A stretch of 33,688 bases of DNA from a filamentous cyanobacterium CCP5 (GCA_003017785.1 PYEQ01000004.1:1-33688), one strand, 5' to 3'. Positions 14,528 through 24,118 are shown, counted from the stretch's first letter. Notes: generated by a model from the sequence alone, not told the origin. Numbers and translations are program-made.

Positions 14528-16789
14528 TTAGAGTTTCGATATATAGATTTCTTTATGCGGCTTTGTATGTTTTATTGACAAAGGAATTGTATGTCTACGG
14601 CAGACAAAATTCATGACATTGTCAATGCCTCCTGCAATAGAACCGAACTTATCTTGTGAAAATGACTCCAGGCTAGCCGTGTAAAAACCAGATCCACCAA
14701 GGCCGACAACTATACTCCTACCATTTGGGCGAAAGGTGATAGTGCTTCCTCGTAGCATCGGTAGCCCATTGTTTTGCTGGTACCAAGTTTCGCCAGCATC
14801 TTGACTGAACCACACTCCTGTGGCCCAGCTTTCATCATGATAGGGAAAATCATTAGTGATAATCGCCAGAAAGTTTGGGTTTTGTGGGTGAATTGCCAGA
14901 TCGCCAATTCTAGAAGCGACCATACGATCATCCCATACAAGCGACCAACCATTTTTCAGTCGATTGTAACGCCATAAGCCGTAGTCATCCCAGTAGGACT
15001 GATCTTGAGCAGCGTAAAGAATATTAGGATCAGCAGTTGAAATTTCCAACTCAACCATTACAGCATTCTTGAGGCCGCCTATTGGTCTAAAGTCGATACC
15101 ATTTTGCGTATAATAAATGCCATTATCTGTAGCTATGTAAAAGCTGCTCTCACTGCCTGGCACAGGCTCAATATCTCCAACGGCATTGCCATAGAATCCT
15201 ACCTGTAGTTGAGTCCAGTTAGGGCTTTCTGTCTGAGTTGCATTGTCACTATGCCAAAGCTGTTGACCGATGACTACCCATAGTAAATCAGGATTATTCC
15301 TGTCAGCATAAACATGAGTTGCCTCAGAAGGACTAATCGGCGACTCTAGCGACGTCCAACTGTGTCCAGAATCTTGGCTACGCGCAATTAAATCAGTGGT
15401 ATCAGCAGTCTGCCCAAAAACTCCAAACATCCAGCCTTGGGAAAAGGCAACATCGCGTCCTCCGCTGTAAGGAGATAATCCCGGATTGTTTACACGCCAG
15501 TTAGAGCCATCATCCCAAGACTGAATCATTTTAGCCCCGTCCATGCCTTGCAGAATAACGTGGCTTGAATCATCAGGGTTCCACTCAATATTTGTGGCAA
15601 CTAAACCACTGAATCCGTTTCCTTGCCATCCTTGGGCAGTACGTTTAGCTGTCAACACACTCCATTCTTCACCCCCATCCACACTACGATAGAGAGCATT
15701 GTCTGTACCTGCATAGACAGTGTCCGGAGAGGTAGGACTTATTTCCAAACACCAAGGGTTGATGCCTCCTGGATAGGGCTTATCTCGGATGTCAATCTGA
15801 TGGATGCTATAAAATTTGTGTTCCCAAGTCTTTCCTCCATCAGTGCTCTTATACACTCCAGGCTGATGCCTAAAGTTTCTATTACCTGCATATAACGTTT
15901 CGCCGCTTTGAGCTACTACTACAGACCAAAACTCGCTCTCGACAGTAGGAATACCTTGGTCGAGAAGATGCCAATGATTACCGCCATCCGTAGTTTTATA
16001 AATACCGAAGTTTTCTACTGTAATCCAAGCAACTTGTGAATCATCAGGGTGCACTGCTAAAGAAGATACCAAGATATTTCCATTTTCATCCTCAGGCAGT
16101 CCACGATTCAGCTTTGCCCAGGTTGCACCATCATCAACGCTGTAGAAGAATCCATGCTCCCACACCACGGCATAAATTTCGCAATCAGAGCCTCCAGCGT
16201 AACTAGCTGCCATAATGTTGCCATCTTCAGCAATCTGAGATTCTAAAGACCATCGCTCACCATGATCTTTACTAATCCAAACGCTTCCGTAGTTAAGCAC
16301 CTCCTGCGCCGATTTAAGCTGCCTATGATCACCACCAAAGGCAAGAATTGAATCACTGTCTGGATCGAACAATAATTTTTCAACTGGCGCGGTATATTTA
16401 CCAGAATCAACTTCTGGAAAACCTAAACGTTTCACAGTCCAGGTATTGCCCCCATCAGTGCTAATGTGCGGGCCGCTTAGAGAACCAGCCCAAACAATAT
16501 CTGGATTTTCAGGATGCCAGGTAAAATCAGAAATTTCATAATTTAACCAGCCAGAAGTGCCTGACCAACTATCACCTCGATCCGAAGAGAAATGTGTGCC
16601 CAGAATATCTCCACCTACCAAAACATAATTAGGTCTATGGGGATTGACAGCAATACTATCAATTCGGCCACCAGAGCCAGGTTCGCCTAAAGGTTGCCAG
16701 AATAATGAAGCTTGAGAGTGAAATAGACCTGACGATAGCGCAGGGCCCATGACTATTCCAAAGAAAAAAAGAATTACGAAGAGTCTCAT
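14528..16789 (-). CDS. secreted Asp-box (BNR) beta-propeller protein
   Basis: 753 residues with an N-terminal signal peptide (about 1-20, hydrophobic LFVILFFFGIVMG). Ten Asp-box motifs (S/T-x-D-x-G-x-x-W) are at residues 68, 110, 173, 217, 266, 315, 369, 424, 471 and 662, at roughly 45-residue spacing apart from gaps after 471 and 117. Length and repeat number suggest two seven-bladed propellers, as in GH74 xyloglucanases or VPS10/sortilin ectodomains. The interleaved VNPHRPNYVLVGG and IHPQNPNFLAII motifs fit that family. A catalytic assignment is not possible. Inside an EPS cluster it may cut, modify or bind the exported polymer. A TTGAAT-18 bp-GATAAT pair lies upstream (16836-16865). The last 40 residues are basic and outside the propeller. 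Confidence 0.85.
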   Translation of the reverse strand: MRLFVILFFFGIVMGPALSSGLFHSQASLFWQPLGEPGSGGRIDSIAVNPHRPNYVLVGGDILGTHFSSDRGDSWSGTSGWLNYEISDFTWHPENPDIVWAGSLSGPHISTDGGNTWTVKRLGFPEVDSGKYTAPVEKLLFDPDSDSILAFGGDHRQLKSAQEVLNYGSVWISKDHGERWSLESQIAEDGNIMAASYAGGSDCEIYAVVWEHGFFYSVDDGATWAKLNRGLPEDENGNILVSSLAVHPDDSQVAWITVENFGIYKTTDGGNHWHLLDQGIPTVESEFWSVVVAQSGETLYAGNRNFRHQPGVYKSTDGGKTWEHKFYSIHQIDIRDKPYPGGINPWCLEISPTSPDTVYAGTDNALYRSVDGGEEWSVLTAKRTAQGWQGNGFSGLVATNIEWNPDDSSHVILQGMDGAKMIQSWDDGSNWRVNNPGLSPYSGGRDVAFSQGWMFGVFGQTADTTDLIARSQDSGHSWTSLESPISPSEATHVYADRNNPDLLWVVIGQQLWHSDNATQTESPNWTQLQVGFYGNAVGDIEPVPGSESSFYIATDNGIYYTQNGIDFRPIGGLKNAVMVELEISTADPNILYAAQDQSYWDDYGLWRYNRLKNGWSLVWDDRMVASRIGDLAIHPQNPNFLAIITNDFPYHDESWATGVWFSQDAGETWYQQNNGLPMLRGSTITFRPNGRSIVVGLGGSGFYTASLESFSQDKFGSIAGGIDNVMNFVCRRHTIPLSIKHTKPHKEIYISKL

Positions 16790-16835
16790 GGAAAATCACT
16801 GCTTGCTTTACAGGTTCATCAACAATACCGATAGC

Positions 16836-16865
16836 ATTATCTCTTAATCAGAAAAACACATTCAA
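16836..16865 (-). promoter_or_regulatory. possible internal promoter ahead of the Asp-box gene
   Basis: Minus strand: TTGAAT, 18 bp, GATAAT, placed 47 bases upstream of the start in a 131-base AT-rich gap. This is a pattern match only, and AT-rich sequence gives many such matches. Confidence 0.25.
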
Positions 16866-16920
16866 GGATCAAATAAGCAGTATCTAAAAGACTCTTTGCG
16901 GTGTTATTAAAAACAAACTA

Positions 16921-18018
16921 TCAACAGAATGAGTCAAGATTATCAACGTCATGGGGGATTAGGTAGTCAGCAGAAATCTGAGCAAGAGATTCCCAAACTT
17001 TTAATTGGAGATTGGACTTAAAGTCAACATACCATTCCGAAACTTCCATGGATAGCCGTTCAGTTGACTCCATATCCAAATCTAATAAAAATGCCTTAGC
17101 ATCTTTCCAAGAGGAAAATGTTGGCATAGGATGACTACCAAGCAAACTCGTGTAATAATCATAAGGTTGCCAAGCATGACTCTTCATTATAATTGGGATA
17201 GCTCGAGCCTCAAGAACCTCGAACAAGCGATAGGTATCAATATTAAGATTTCCAAGAGAGCACGGAACAAATATAGATTGACTTAAAACCTTCCAATATT
17301 CTTCACCTGATAAGCTCCGCTCATCCATAAATCCTTGATATTCAAAAACAAAATTTGGTTCAATATTTGATAGACACCTCAACATCAACTTCCTATCAGT
17401 CTTAAAGCTATTTCCGCAGAAACTCCATTTATACTTTCGGTTGGCCATAGAAGGAGAGTCGAAAGTTCTACTAAGCGCAAATTTGTCCGTATAGCCCAGT
17501 GGGAAATAGTGAATTTTATCTCTAGATAAGACAGGAAAATATTGACGTTTCATGAAATCAATCTTCCGAAATATATGGGTAAAGCGCAGATAAAACTCAT
17601 ACGCAAGCCATTTAGCCCCAGAATACTGCCGATGACAGCTACTATACCGATTAGGCACGAAGAAAGATTTAACAAAATCTACTAAAAACGGGGCTGCACC
17701 TCCCGTTGGCCTGAAAAAATTTCTAAAAACTAAAACGCATCGATCCAAATTATATATAGATAAATCATGATCATAGAGTTCATCCATTACATGAATTAGG
17801 CCAAAACTATAGCCTGCATCATTTAAATAGGAAAACAGTTCGCAATTCAGGCCTCTAATCCCTCTCGTATATTCCTCATCTCCCTGCACCACAAATACAG
17901 GGAAAGTATTTGATTTAAGACAACCATCGAATTGCCTAATTGCATGCTGAAAAACCTCGGAAACCCATACGCGACTTTCAGTTTTATGAGGCTTTAGCTC
18001 TATTAAGTCAATATGCAT
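16921..18018 (-). CDS. exostosin-like putative glycosyltransferase
   Basis: 365 residues, soluble. The C-terminal half carries FVPCSLGNLNIDTYRLFEVLEARAIPIIM, which matches the exostosin/GT47-type pattern (F-x-P-x-G...D-T-x-R-x-F-E-x-L...G-x-I-P-V-I). It is preceded by a KWSFCGNSFKTDRKLMLR segment resembling the donor-site loop of that family. The N-terminal half (FPVFVVQGDEEYT, LVFRNFFRP) would be the acceptor domain. The gene is AT-rich like its neighbours. Gaps of 131 and 150 bases separate it from the adjacent genes on the same strand. It probably adds one sugar of the repeat unit; which one cannot be told. Confidence 0.65.
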   Translation of the reverse strand: MHIDLIELKPHKTESRVWVSEVFQHAIRQFDGCLKSNTFPVFVVQGDEEYTRGIRGLNCELFSYLNDAGYSFGLIHVMDELYDHDLSIYNLDRCVLVFRNFFRPTGGAAPFLVDFVKSFFVPNRYSSCHRQYSGAKWLAYEFYLRFTHIFRKIDFMKRQYFPVLSRDKIHYFPLGYTDKFALSRTFDSPSMANRKYKWSFCGNSFKTDRKLMLRCLSNIEPNFVFEYQGFMDERSLSGEEYWKVLSQSIFVPCSLGNLNIDTYRLFEVLEARAIPIIMKSHAWQPYDYYTSLLGSHPMPTFSSWKDAKAFLLDLDMESTERLSMEVSEWYVDFKSNLQLKVWESLAQISADYLIPHDVDNLDSFC

Positions 18019-18168
18019 TTTTCTAGCCCAAAGATTTTTCGAGGAAAACGATATAAATTTTCAAAATAATAACTTTAAGAGCAGCATATGAGAGCGCCTC
18101 AAAAGACCGTAAAAGTCTAATCAATATAGGCTTGCAAGCATAACTCTTCACAAATCAATATTCTGTTG

Positions 18169-19080
18169 TCAAGAATTGTTTATAAGAGCATTTATAACTC
18201 TATTTTTTATACGTCCGCCAATTTTCAACTTGAAAATGTATTGAATATTCCGCACAAACATCTTCATACGTAATGAGATAGAGTCCTTCGCAGACATCTG
18301 ATGCAGAAATATGAATCTTCTTTTTGACATTTGTATCGCATAGTAACCGTTGGAATTCTTGCATTTAGGGGCACTTATATCAGGAAAAGCATCTTGCCAC
18401 TCTTTCCACCAGAATTTGAGTGCATAGGGAGGAGTTTCCCGAAGAATTCTCTTTAGATTCTTGTCATCTGATGACATTCCATCACTACGATACGCCAGCG
18501 AGTGGGCTTGTCCCTTTAGTTCAGAATAAAGGTGGGGTGCAAGCGCCCATTTACCTCTAAACTCCGGATCAGATTCGAATAACTTTTTGAATAAACCATC
18601 AAGCCAAAAATAGTTATCCGCCTTATCTCTATCCCTCCAATAAACATCGCATGCATTTTTCCATCTACTTATCATCAAAGAATGCTTCTCAGATGCAATC
18701 AACCAGATGCTTGGGCCATTCATTCCGTTCATCCCAGCACCATGACCGTGATACATCCACAAGCCAGCAGGTTTTACCGCGGATTCTATCCACGGATTCA
18801 ATGGTTGCATACATAGCATAGTAGCATCAGCCCAAACTCCTCCGTAGTTTTTGAGTAAGCTCAGACGGATAATATCAGCTTTATGCTGAGGTCCTATATT
18901 TTTAGTCTTATCAAAAATATAACCTATGTCATGAACATATTTATGCAAATTCTCTAGGGTAATATACTCAACATTCCAGTCCGGATTATTGATTTCCCAA
19001 GACCTTGCAACCTGTTTAACTAACCAAGGTGCATTATTCCATCCTTGCAACCACAGTAGCCATATCGTTTTTGTTAGCAT
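18169..19080 (-). CDS. Caps_synth/GT32-like capsular polysaccharide glycosyltransferase (probably frameshifted)
   Basis: 303 residues in the main frame. The N-terminus reads TIWLLWLQGWNNAPWLVKQ, the opening beta strand of GT32/Caps_synth enzymes. The nucleotide-sugar metal site is in HKADIIRLSLLKNYGGVWADAT (D-x-D-like W-A-D-A). Further family marks are NPWIESA, a long aromatic mid-region and a C-terminal helical part. The listed ATG at 19080 starts only four codons before this core, whereas family members normally have 40-60 residues before it. A matching N-terminal segment exists in another frame (19068-19216) and would join directly if one A were missing from an A5 run at 19068-19072. Confidence 0.75.
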   Translation of the reverse strand: MLTKTIWLLWLQGWNNAPWLVKQVARSWEINNPDWNVEYITLENLHKYVHDIGYIFDKTKNIGPQHKADIIRLSLLKNYGGVWADATMLCMQPLNPWIESAVKPAGLWMYHGHGAGMNGMNGPSIWLIASEKHSLMISRWKNACDVYWRDRDKADNYFWLDGLFKKLFESDPEFRGKWALAPHLYSELKGQAHSLAYRSDGMSSDDKNLKRILRETPPYALKFWWKEWQDAFPDISAPKCKNSNGYYAIQMSKRRFIFLHQMSAKDSISLRMKMFVRNIQYIFKLKIGGRIKNRVINALINNS

Positions 19081-19216
19081 ACTTCAAATAAATTTTGCGT
19101 CCTAAAGTGGAGGTTTCTCTTCGCCTTCCGATTCTGTACTTAAAAGAAAACACGTCTGACCATTGTGAAAGCAGTTTCTCGGATAAAGATAAGCTAGATG
19201 GAAACCTGTGAACCAT
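19068..19216 (-). pseudogene. out-of-frame N-terminal segment of the Caps_synth-like transferase
   Basis: An ATG at 19216 opens a frame reading MVHRFPSSLSLSEKLLSQ, through FKYRIGRRRE and GRKIYLKYANKN. It runs past the next gene's start and ends at 19034. It begins only nine bases after the stop of the upstream GT2 gene, the tight spacing expected of an operon start, whereas 19080 would leave a 145-base hole. Dropping one A from the A5 run turns YANKND... into YANKTIWLLWLQGW, fusing the two parts into one protein of about 350 residues. Confidence 0.6.
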
Positions 19217-19225
19217 CTAAGCTCT

Positions 19226-20230
19226 TCAGAGACTGATTACTATTGGCGCTTTTTTAGGTATATTTAAAAATGATTTTAGATGAATAAGAGCACGATACTT
19301 TTGATAAAGACTAAAGCCGAGCAGCTTTGAAAGTCGCGTACTCATAATGAGCCTTTTGTACTCAAGAGTATCGACTATCTCTGGCATATGCATTGCAGCT
19401 TTTTGTTGAAAGAAGTGAACCTCTTCATGACCATTCTCAAATTCATTCAAGGCAATCCACGAGATATGCATAAAAGCCGCAGCGAAGCTCTTTGATTTCA
19501 ATCGGCTATCATATGAAGATGCATTAGAAAATACAGATTCTAAAATTTGAGTAAAGCTTATTTCCATATCATTAAGCCTGTTTTTCATCCCTTCAGGTGT
19601 TGATCGAGATAGGCTCGATGGGTTGGAACGATAGTATGTAAGCACTTCCCTAATCACCTTAAACGGATATTTTTCTGAAATTCGTATCCAGAAATCCCAG
19701 TCTTCACATGCAAATGGAAACTTTGAGAATAATCCTACTTTCTCGATGCAGCTCCTTCGAATCATCGGAACGCTTCCACAGGCTATGATGTTTCCTTGCA
19801 CAAGTCTTTCCCAAACATCACCTTCATTACTGAATCGCCAATTTTTTTTCAGAATAATATCATCTGTGCTAAGTTCGGCAACCCAGGTGTAAACCAAGCC
19901 TATATCAGGATTTTTATCCATAACCTTGACTTGCTTCTCAAGCTTTCGAGGATCCCATAAATCATCTGAATCAAGGAAAGCTATATATTTGCCAACAGAA
20001 TCATTAATGCCAGTATTACGTGCTGCAGACTGTCCCTGGTTAGATTGCGAGATGAAGCGAACCCTTGTATCGATAATAGTTTTAGCCCAACTCTCAATAC
20101 CGTCTTTACTACCATCATTCACAACAATAACTTCGAAATCTCGGAAAGTCTGACCTAGAACACTGTCAAGCGTTCTAGGCAAAAACTCCATGGCATTATA
20201 GGCAGGAATAATCACTGAGACTTTAGGCAT
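19226..20230 (-). CDS. GT2-family glycosyltransferase
   Basis: 334 residues, GT-A fold. VSVIIPAYNAMEFL (4-17) opens the nucleotide-binding domain, followed by VVNDGSKDG, the SQSNQGQSAARNTG segment, and the metal-binding DXD in FLDSDDLWDPRKLEKQV. The acceptor-side ED-W motif is CEDWDFWIRI. The C-terminal 120 residues are helical and basic, without a membrane helix, so the enzyme is probably peripheral and works on a lipid-linked sugar. It is clearly a paralogue of the GT2 encoded at 23093-24118. The product enters the EPS repeat unit; the sugar is unknown. Confidence 0.9.
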   Translation of the reverse strand: MPKVSVIIPAYNAMEFLPRTLDSVLGQTFRDFEVIVVNDGSKDGIESWAKTIIDTRVRFISQSNQGQSAARNTGINDSVGKYIAFLDSDDLWDPRKLEKQVKVMDKNPDIGLVYTWVAELSTDDIILKKNWRFSNEGDVWERLVQGNIIACGSVPMIRRSCIEKVGLFSKFPFACEDWDFWIRISEKYPFKVIREVLTYYRSNPSSLSRSTPEGMKNRLNDMEISFTQILESVFSNASSYDSRLKSKSFAAAFMHISWIALNEFENGHEEVHFFQQKAAMHMPEIVDTLEYKRLIMSTRLSKLLGFSLYQKYRALIHLKSFLNIPKKAPIVISL

Positions 20231-20340
20231 AACTATGCTGATATAAAGGAAAAATGTTTGTATCCTATTTAAATATTCCTGATAGAATCATTCAGAATGG
20301 AAAGCAGTCTACCTCCCTAAATGACACAAGAATTCAAAAG

Positions 20341-21270
20341 CTATAACAAATGAGCATCGAGCATGTCTAGCAGCTTCGAAGATTTGTAAGGATCTATTTT
20401 CCTGGCAAAGAAATATTTTCCGTTAGTTATTTCCTCAAAGTCTGAATCCTCCAGAATCCTTGGGCTTCCATCTCGTGTGTGCTCATAATCATCGAATATT
20501 TTATTGTCATTTGAAAGGTTAAATTTGCGGCTATTGACTAAAATTGTTTGGACAATTGCTTCTTCAGGACACCATGTTTCGCAAAAGTAATCAAAAATTT
20601 CTTTCTTTTCAAGAAGAAAGCTGTTCAAGTAATCCACGCATGCTCTTGATAAAACATGTCTATGGTTACCACCATAACAAATAAATTCATCTGTAAAAGG
20701 AGGATGTTGAGACTCTTGCCAAAGTGAGACGCCGAAGCTTGGCCGACTTTTTACAGCATAAGGAAAGCGATCTAGTAGACTCATTTTGTTGATCATTCTT
20801 GAAGGAAGCATTGTCCAGGCTGGCAAGTCACTGATCTTATGATAGTAATACCTTTCATACCCCTCTTGAATGCTCCATTTGCTTTGACCTGATAAAATAT
20901 TGAAGTAGTCAATAAAGCCTTCTTTCTGAGTAGAAGAAAGGTAGATTTCTAGCTTGGCTGTAGACTGGACAGGATAACATTGTCCGGAAATATAAACTAA
21001 CCAGTCAAAGTCGTATCCTTTATCTATAAGCCATTCTATTGCATCAAAATAGGGTTGAATGGCTGATATACCTCCTCTTATCACTGGGCGTGTGCCCTTC
21101 AATAAATAAGTATTTGAGAAATCCTTCAAAAGCGAAGTATTAAAGCGACTGTTAGTAAAGTCATAGGCTATGAGAATCAAAGCGCTAGGATTTCCAGCCC
21201 TAATACTTCTAATTAACCGGCAAACCTGATGAGGATCTCTGTGAGCTTGTATCAAGTAAGCAACTATCAT
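20341..21270 (-). CDS. GT14-like (Core-2/I-branching family) glycosyltransferase
   Basis: 309 residues, no membrane anchor. Starts MIVAYLIQAHRDPHQVCRLI, the usual opening of bacterial Core-2/I-branching-type enzymes. WLVYISGQCYPVQS matches the family Y-x-S-G-x-D-x-P segment. The C-terminal CETWCPEEAIVQTILVNS matches the E-motif (P-x-E-x-x-x-Q-T), which holds the likely catalytic glutamate. Family members are mostly beta-1,6-GlcNAc or xylose transferases; the substrate here is unknown. It sits between the flippase gene and a GT2 gene on the same strand. Confidence 0.8.
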   Translation of the reverse strand: MIVAYLIQAHRDPHQVCRLIRSIRAGNPSALILIAYDFTNSRFNTSLLKDFSNTYLLKGTRPVIRGGISAIQPYFDAIEWLIDKGYDFDWLVYISGQCYPVQSTAKLEIYLSSTQKEGFIDYFNILSGQSKWSIQEGYERYYYHKISDLPAWTMLPSRMINKMSLLDRFPYAVKSRPSFGVSLWQESQHPPFTDEFICYGGNHRHVLSRACVDYLNSFLLEKKEIFDYFCETWCPEEAIVQTILVNSRKFNLSNDNKIFDDYEHTRDGSPRILEDSDFEEITNGKYFFARKIDPYKSSKLLDMLDAHLL

Positions 21271-21514
21271 GGCGAGTCTCTAATTTTATATCCATGTGTT
21301 TGCAGAAACAAACTAAAGTCTATTTATGCAAATACCAAAAGCATCGCAATATAATAATTTTTCAAAGAACAAAAGGATTATGAATCCAGGATATGGCAAA
21401 ACCCAATTAAAAATATTACGGCCCGAAATTTTACCTTAGAGAACTTCTTAAATCATTATATAACCTCAGCTAATTCGGTATTTATTATGACTTATAGGAC
21501 AAAAATTCCTTGAA

Positions 21515-22936
21515 TTAGCTCCTCGCTAGCTTCTTAGAATTAAAGGTAAGCAATAACTCTTTCACCAGTTCTCTCATATCTGCGTTAAATACAAACAAGA
21601 GTCCATAGCAAAGCAGTAAAATCACGAAGCTTACTGGGGGAGGCAATAAAACGCTGACGATAAGAGATGGCACAGCAGTCACCAATATCAAGATTGCATT
21701 CCAATAATTCGGATACCCATACAAAGCTGAAAACGCTCGATGGGATATATAAAAACTTGGCAACGCAACCATTTCAGCAAATACATAGCCCCACAATCCA
21801 AAGGAAGGAATTAAGAGCCAACAACTCAACCAAAGCAAGCCTATGTAGGTTAGATTTTGGAGCGTTACTATGTTATTTCTGCCTACTGCATGTAGCGTTG
21901 CTAAATGCAAATCAAAGACAGCAATCACTGATGCTGTGAAAGCAATGGGAGGAAAAATTCTGGTACTTTGAAGCCATTCTGCGCCAAACAAAAGGGGTAT
22001 TAACCAAGGCGAAATGCAAGCAAATGTCGCACACACTGTTATCATCAGCAAAGCCATATAGCTCATACCACGGTTGATTGTGCGTTGGACTGCAGAAGGA
22101 CTCCCCATAAGTTTAGACATAACGCTGATTGACATACCACGGATAACGTTTCTTAGCAAAGAAAGTTGCTCCAACATACGTAGCGTTACTCCTGCAATTC
22201 CTGCCGCTTCAACGCCTGCTAACGGCGTAATAAAGAACGGGATGGTCAGGGTACGAAGAGTTTGAACCCAGCTTGCAAAGAAAAAGGTAATGCCGTAAGT
22301 CATCATCCTTTTCAAAAACGTCCACTTCCACTTAAACGTCAGACGAATCGGGCGCAAAGCATAGGCTAAACTAGCAGATGCCAAAAACTGAAGAAGTATT
22401 CCTGCAACGGGTCCCCAATAGCTGCCAGAGAGTAAAACAATCGGAACGGATAATAGATAATTGGCTATCTGTGATGTGCCTTCTACCAGACTGACTTGGT
22501 CAAACTTCAGCTCACTAGATAGCATTCCTACGGACACTCCTCCGACCATATTCAGCCAGATAGCTGGTACCAGCCAGCGCAAGATGCTAGCAACCTCGGG
22601 CACTCCTGTCCACCAAGCAAATAAGGGAGTTGCTGCAAATATCAGTCCACACAATAAAAGGCCGACTGTGTTGTAAAACGCCATCAACTGTTCAGCCTCT
22701 TCTTCCTCTAAGTCAGGTTGTCGGACAATATACATGTTTAGTCCCATTTGTCCTGTCCAAGCTAGGAAGTAGAAAATCCCTAAGGAGCTAGTAACAAGTC
22801 CATATTTTTCAGGTCCTAAAGAGCGAGCAATGACTAGCACACTCACAATTGATAAACCTGATGATAGAAGCTGACGGAGCGTAAGAAAAAGGCCTCCCCT
22901 CAGAACTTGATTTTTGATGTTTCCGATTTCAGACAT
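21515..22936 (-). CDS. Wzx-type oligosaccharide flippase
   Basis: 473 residues, strongly hydrophobic, with about 12-14 membrane helices spread over the whole length. The N-terminus (NQVLRGGLFLTLRQLLSSGLSIVSVLVIARSLGPEKYGL) has the polysaccharide-transport MOP-superfamily signature R-x-L-G-P-x-x-Y-G. It should move undecaprenyl-linked repeat units of the EPS from the cytosolic to the periplasmic face. It lies in the same transcript direction as the polymerase and co-polymerase, completing the core of a Wzx/Wzy pathway. A 244-base AT-rich gap separates it from the GT14-like gene downstream; I see no gene in that gap. Confidence 0.9.
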   Translation of the reverse strand: MSEIGNIKNQVLRGGLFLTLRQLLSSGLSIVSVLVIARSLGPEKYGLVTSSLGIFYFLAWTGQMGLNMYIVRQPDLEEEEAEQLMAFYNTVGLLLCGLIFAATPLFAWWTGVPEVASILRWLVPAIWLNMVGGVSVGMLSSELKFDQVSLVEGTSQIANYLLSVPIVLLSGSYWGPVAGILLQFLASASLAYALRPIRLTFKWKWTFLKRMMTYGITFFFASWVQTLRTLTIPFFITPLAGVEAAGIAGVTLRMLEQLSLLRNVIRGMSISVMSKLMGSPSAVQRTINRGMSYMALLMITVCATFACISPWLIPLLFGAEWLQSTRIFPPIAFTASVIAVFDLHLATLHAVGRNNIVTLQNLTYIGLLWLSCWLLIPSFGLWGYVFAEMVALPSFYISHRAFSALYGYPNYWNAILILVTAVPSLIVSVLLPPPVSFVILLLCYGLLFVFNADMRELVKELLLTFNSKKLARS

Positions 22937-23092
22937 ATAGTATTTAGGATAAATGCCTTAGAAGAAGAAGCATTACGAATAAAACAAAAGCCCTATTGGT
23001 TTCCCATAAAAAAGATGCCTTTGTTTATTTTTTGACATAAATTCAAGCGATGGAGTCGGATTTCACTAAGGAAACGCTAAGCTTCGATGAAA

Positions 23093-24118
23093 TCAGAACT
23101 TTTGAAAACTTATATGGCCGACGTTAAAGAGCTTACTTATTACATCTTTTAGCCTATAAGTAAATTGGCGGCATTTGTTGTAAGCTTGCAAGCCAAATAA
23201 GTTCACAAAAAACAAAGCTGTCTTGAATCTAAAGTATTCCTGCGTATACCTGATGCCTGGATAATAGCTAACAGCTTCTTCCTCAAGACCTATGGCAGTC
23301 TCACAGGCGTCATTCGGACTTTGCAACGCTTTCCAAGCTACCCGAAGTTTGGCAAAACCAAAACTCTTATTTTTATAGAACCGTAGAGATTCTGGTGCAG
23401 ACTCAAATGCTTTCTCAAGAACTATTTGAAAGCTCTCTTCCATTGCGCGCCAATTACTAGAGAGATTATTTGAATGATTCCGATAGTAAACTAAAGGCTC
23501 TCTAACTAAACCAAAGTTATAGTGAGCAGCAATCCTAAGCCACATATCCCAATCTTCAGAACAAGAAAAGGGTAAAGCCTCATCAAACATGCCCACTTTA
23601 TCAAAGCACTCTCGCCTAACAAGAGCTACACTTCCACACTCTACAACGTTGTGAGTTGTGAGTTTAATCCAGACGTCTCCATGTACGTGATTTTTTCGAA
23701 ATTTGCCTTGGAACACTCCATTTTCGTCAATTAGCGCAACCCATGTATAGACCAATCCGACTTCTGGATATTCATCTAAGATGCCCACCTGCTTTTCTAA
23801 TTTTCTGGGTCGCCAAATATCATCAGCATCAATAAATGCGATGTATGTTCCTTTCGCGTTAGCTAAACCTGTATTTCGGGCATTCGCCAGTCCCTGATTA
23901 CTTTGCGAAATCAACCTAATTCTGCTGTCTGATAGTTGTTTTGCCCAGTCCTTTATATTGTCAGAACTGCCGTCATCTACGATGATGATTTCAAAATCTT
24001 GGTAAGTCTGATTTAAAATGCTAGAGATAGTTTCTGGCAAATATTCCATTGCATTGTAAGCAGGGACTAAGACCGAAACTTTTGGGTCAGCAGTCTGAGC
24101 CGTTGACAAAGAATTCAT
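23093..24118 (-). CDS. GT2-family glycosyltransferase
   Basis: 341 residues, GT-A fold: VSVLVPAYNAMEYLPETI, IIVDDGSSDN, SQSNQGLANARNTG, the DXD in FIDADDIWRPRKLEKQV, and CSEDWDMWLRIAAHYNF. It aligns from end to end with the GT2 at 19226-20230. The two share the order and spacing of all motifs, including RKLEKQV and the VYTWVA segment, so one arose by duplication or both came from a close common source. An AGGAA nine bases before the ATG supports the start. It adds a sugar to the EPS repeat unit. Confidence 0.9.
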   Translation of the reverse strand: MNSLSTAQTADPKVSVLVPAYNAMEYLPETISSILNQTYQDFEIIIVDDGSSDNIKDWAKQLSDSRIRLISQSNQGLANARNTGLANAKGTYIAFIDADDIWRPRKLEKQVGILDEYPEVGLVYTWVALIDENGVFQGKFRKNHVHGDVWIKLTTHNVVECGSVALVRRECFDKVGMFDEALPFSCSEDWDMWLRIAAHYNFGLVREPLVYYRNHSNNLSSNWRAMEESFQIVLEKAFESAPESLRFYKNKSFGFAKLRVAWKALQSPNDACETAIGLEEEAVSYYPGIRYTQEYFRFKTALFFVNLFGLQAYNKCRQFTYRLKDVISKLFNVGHISFQKF

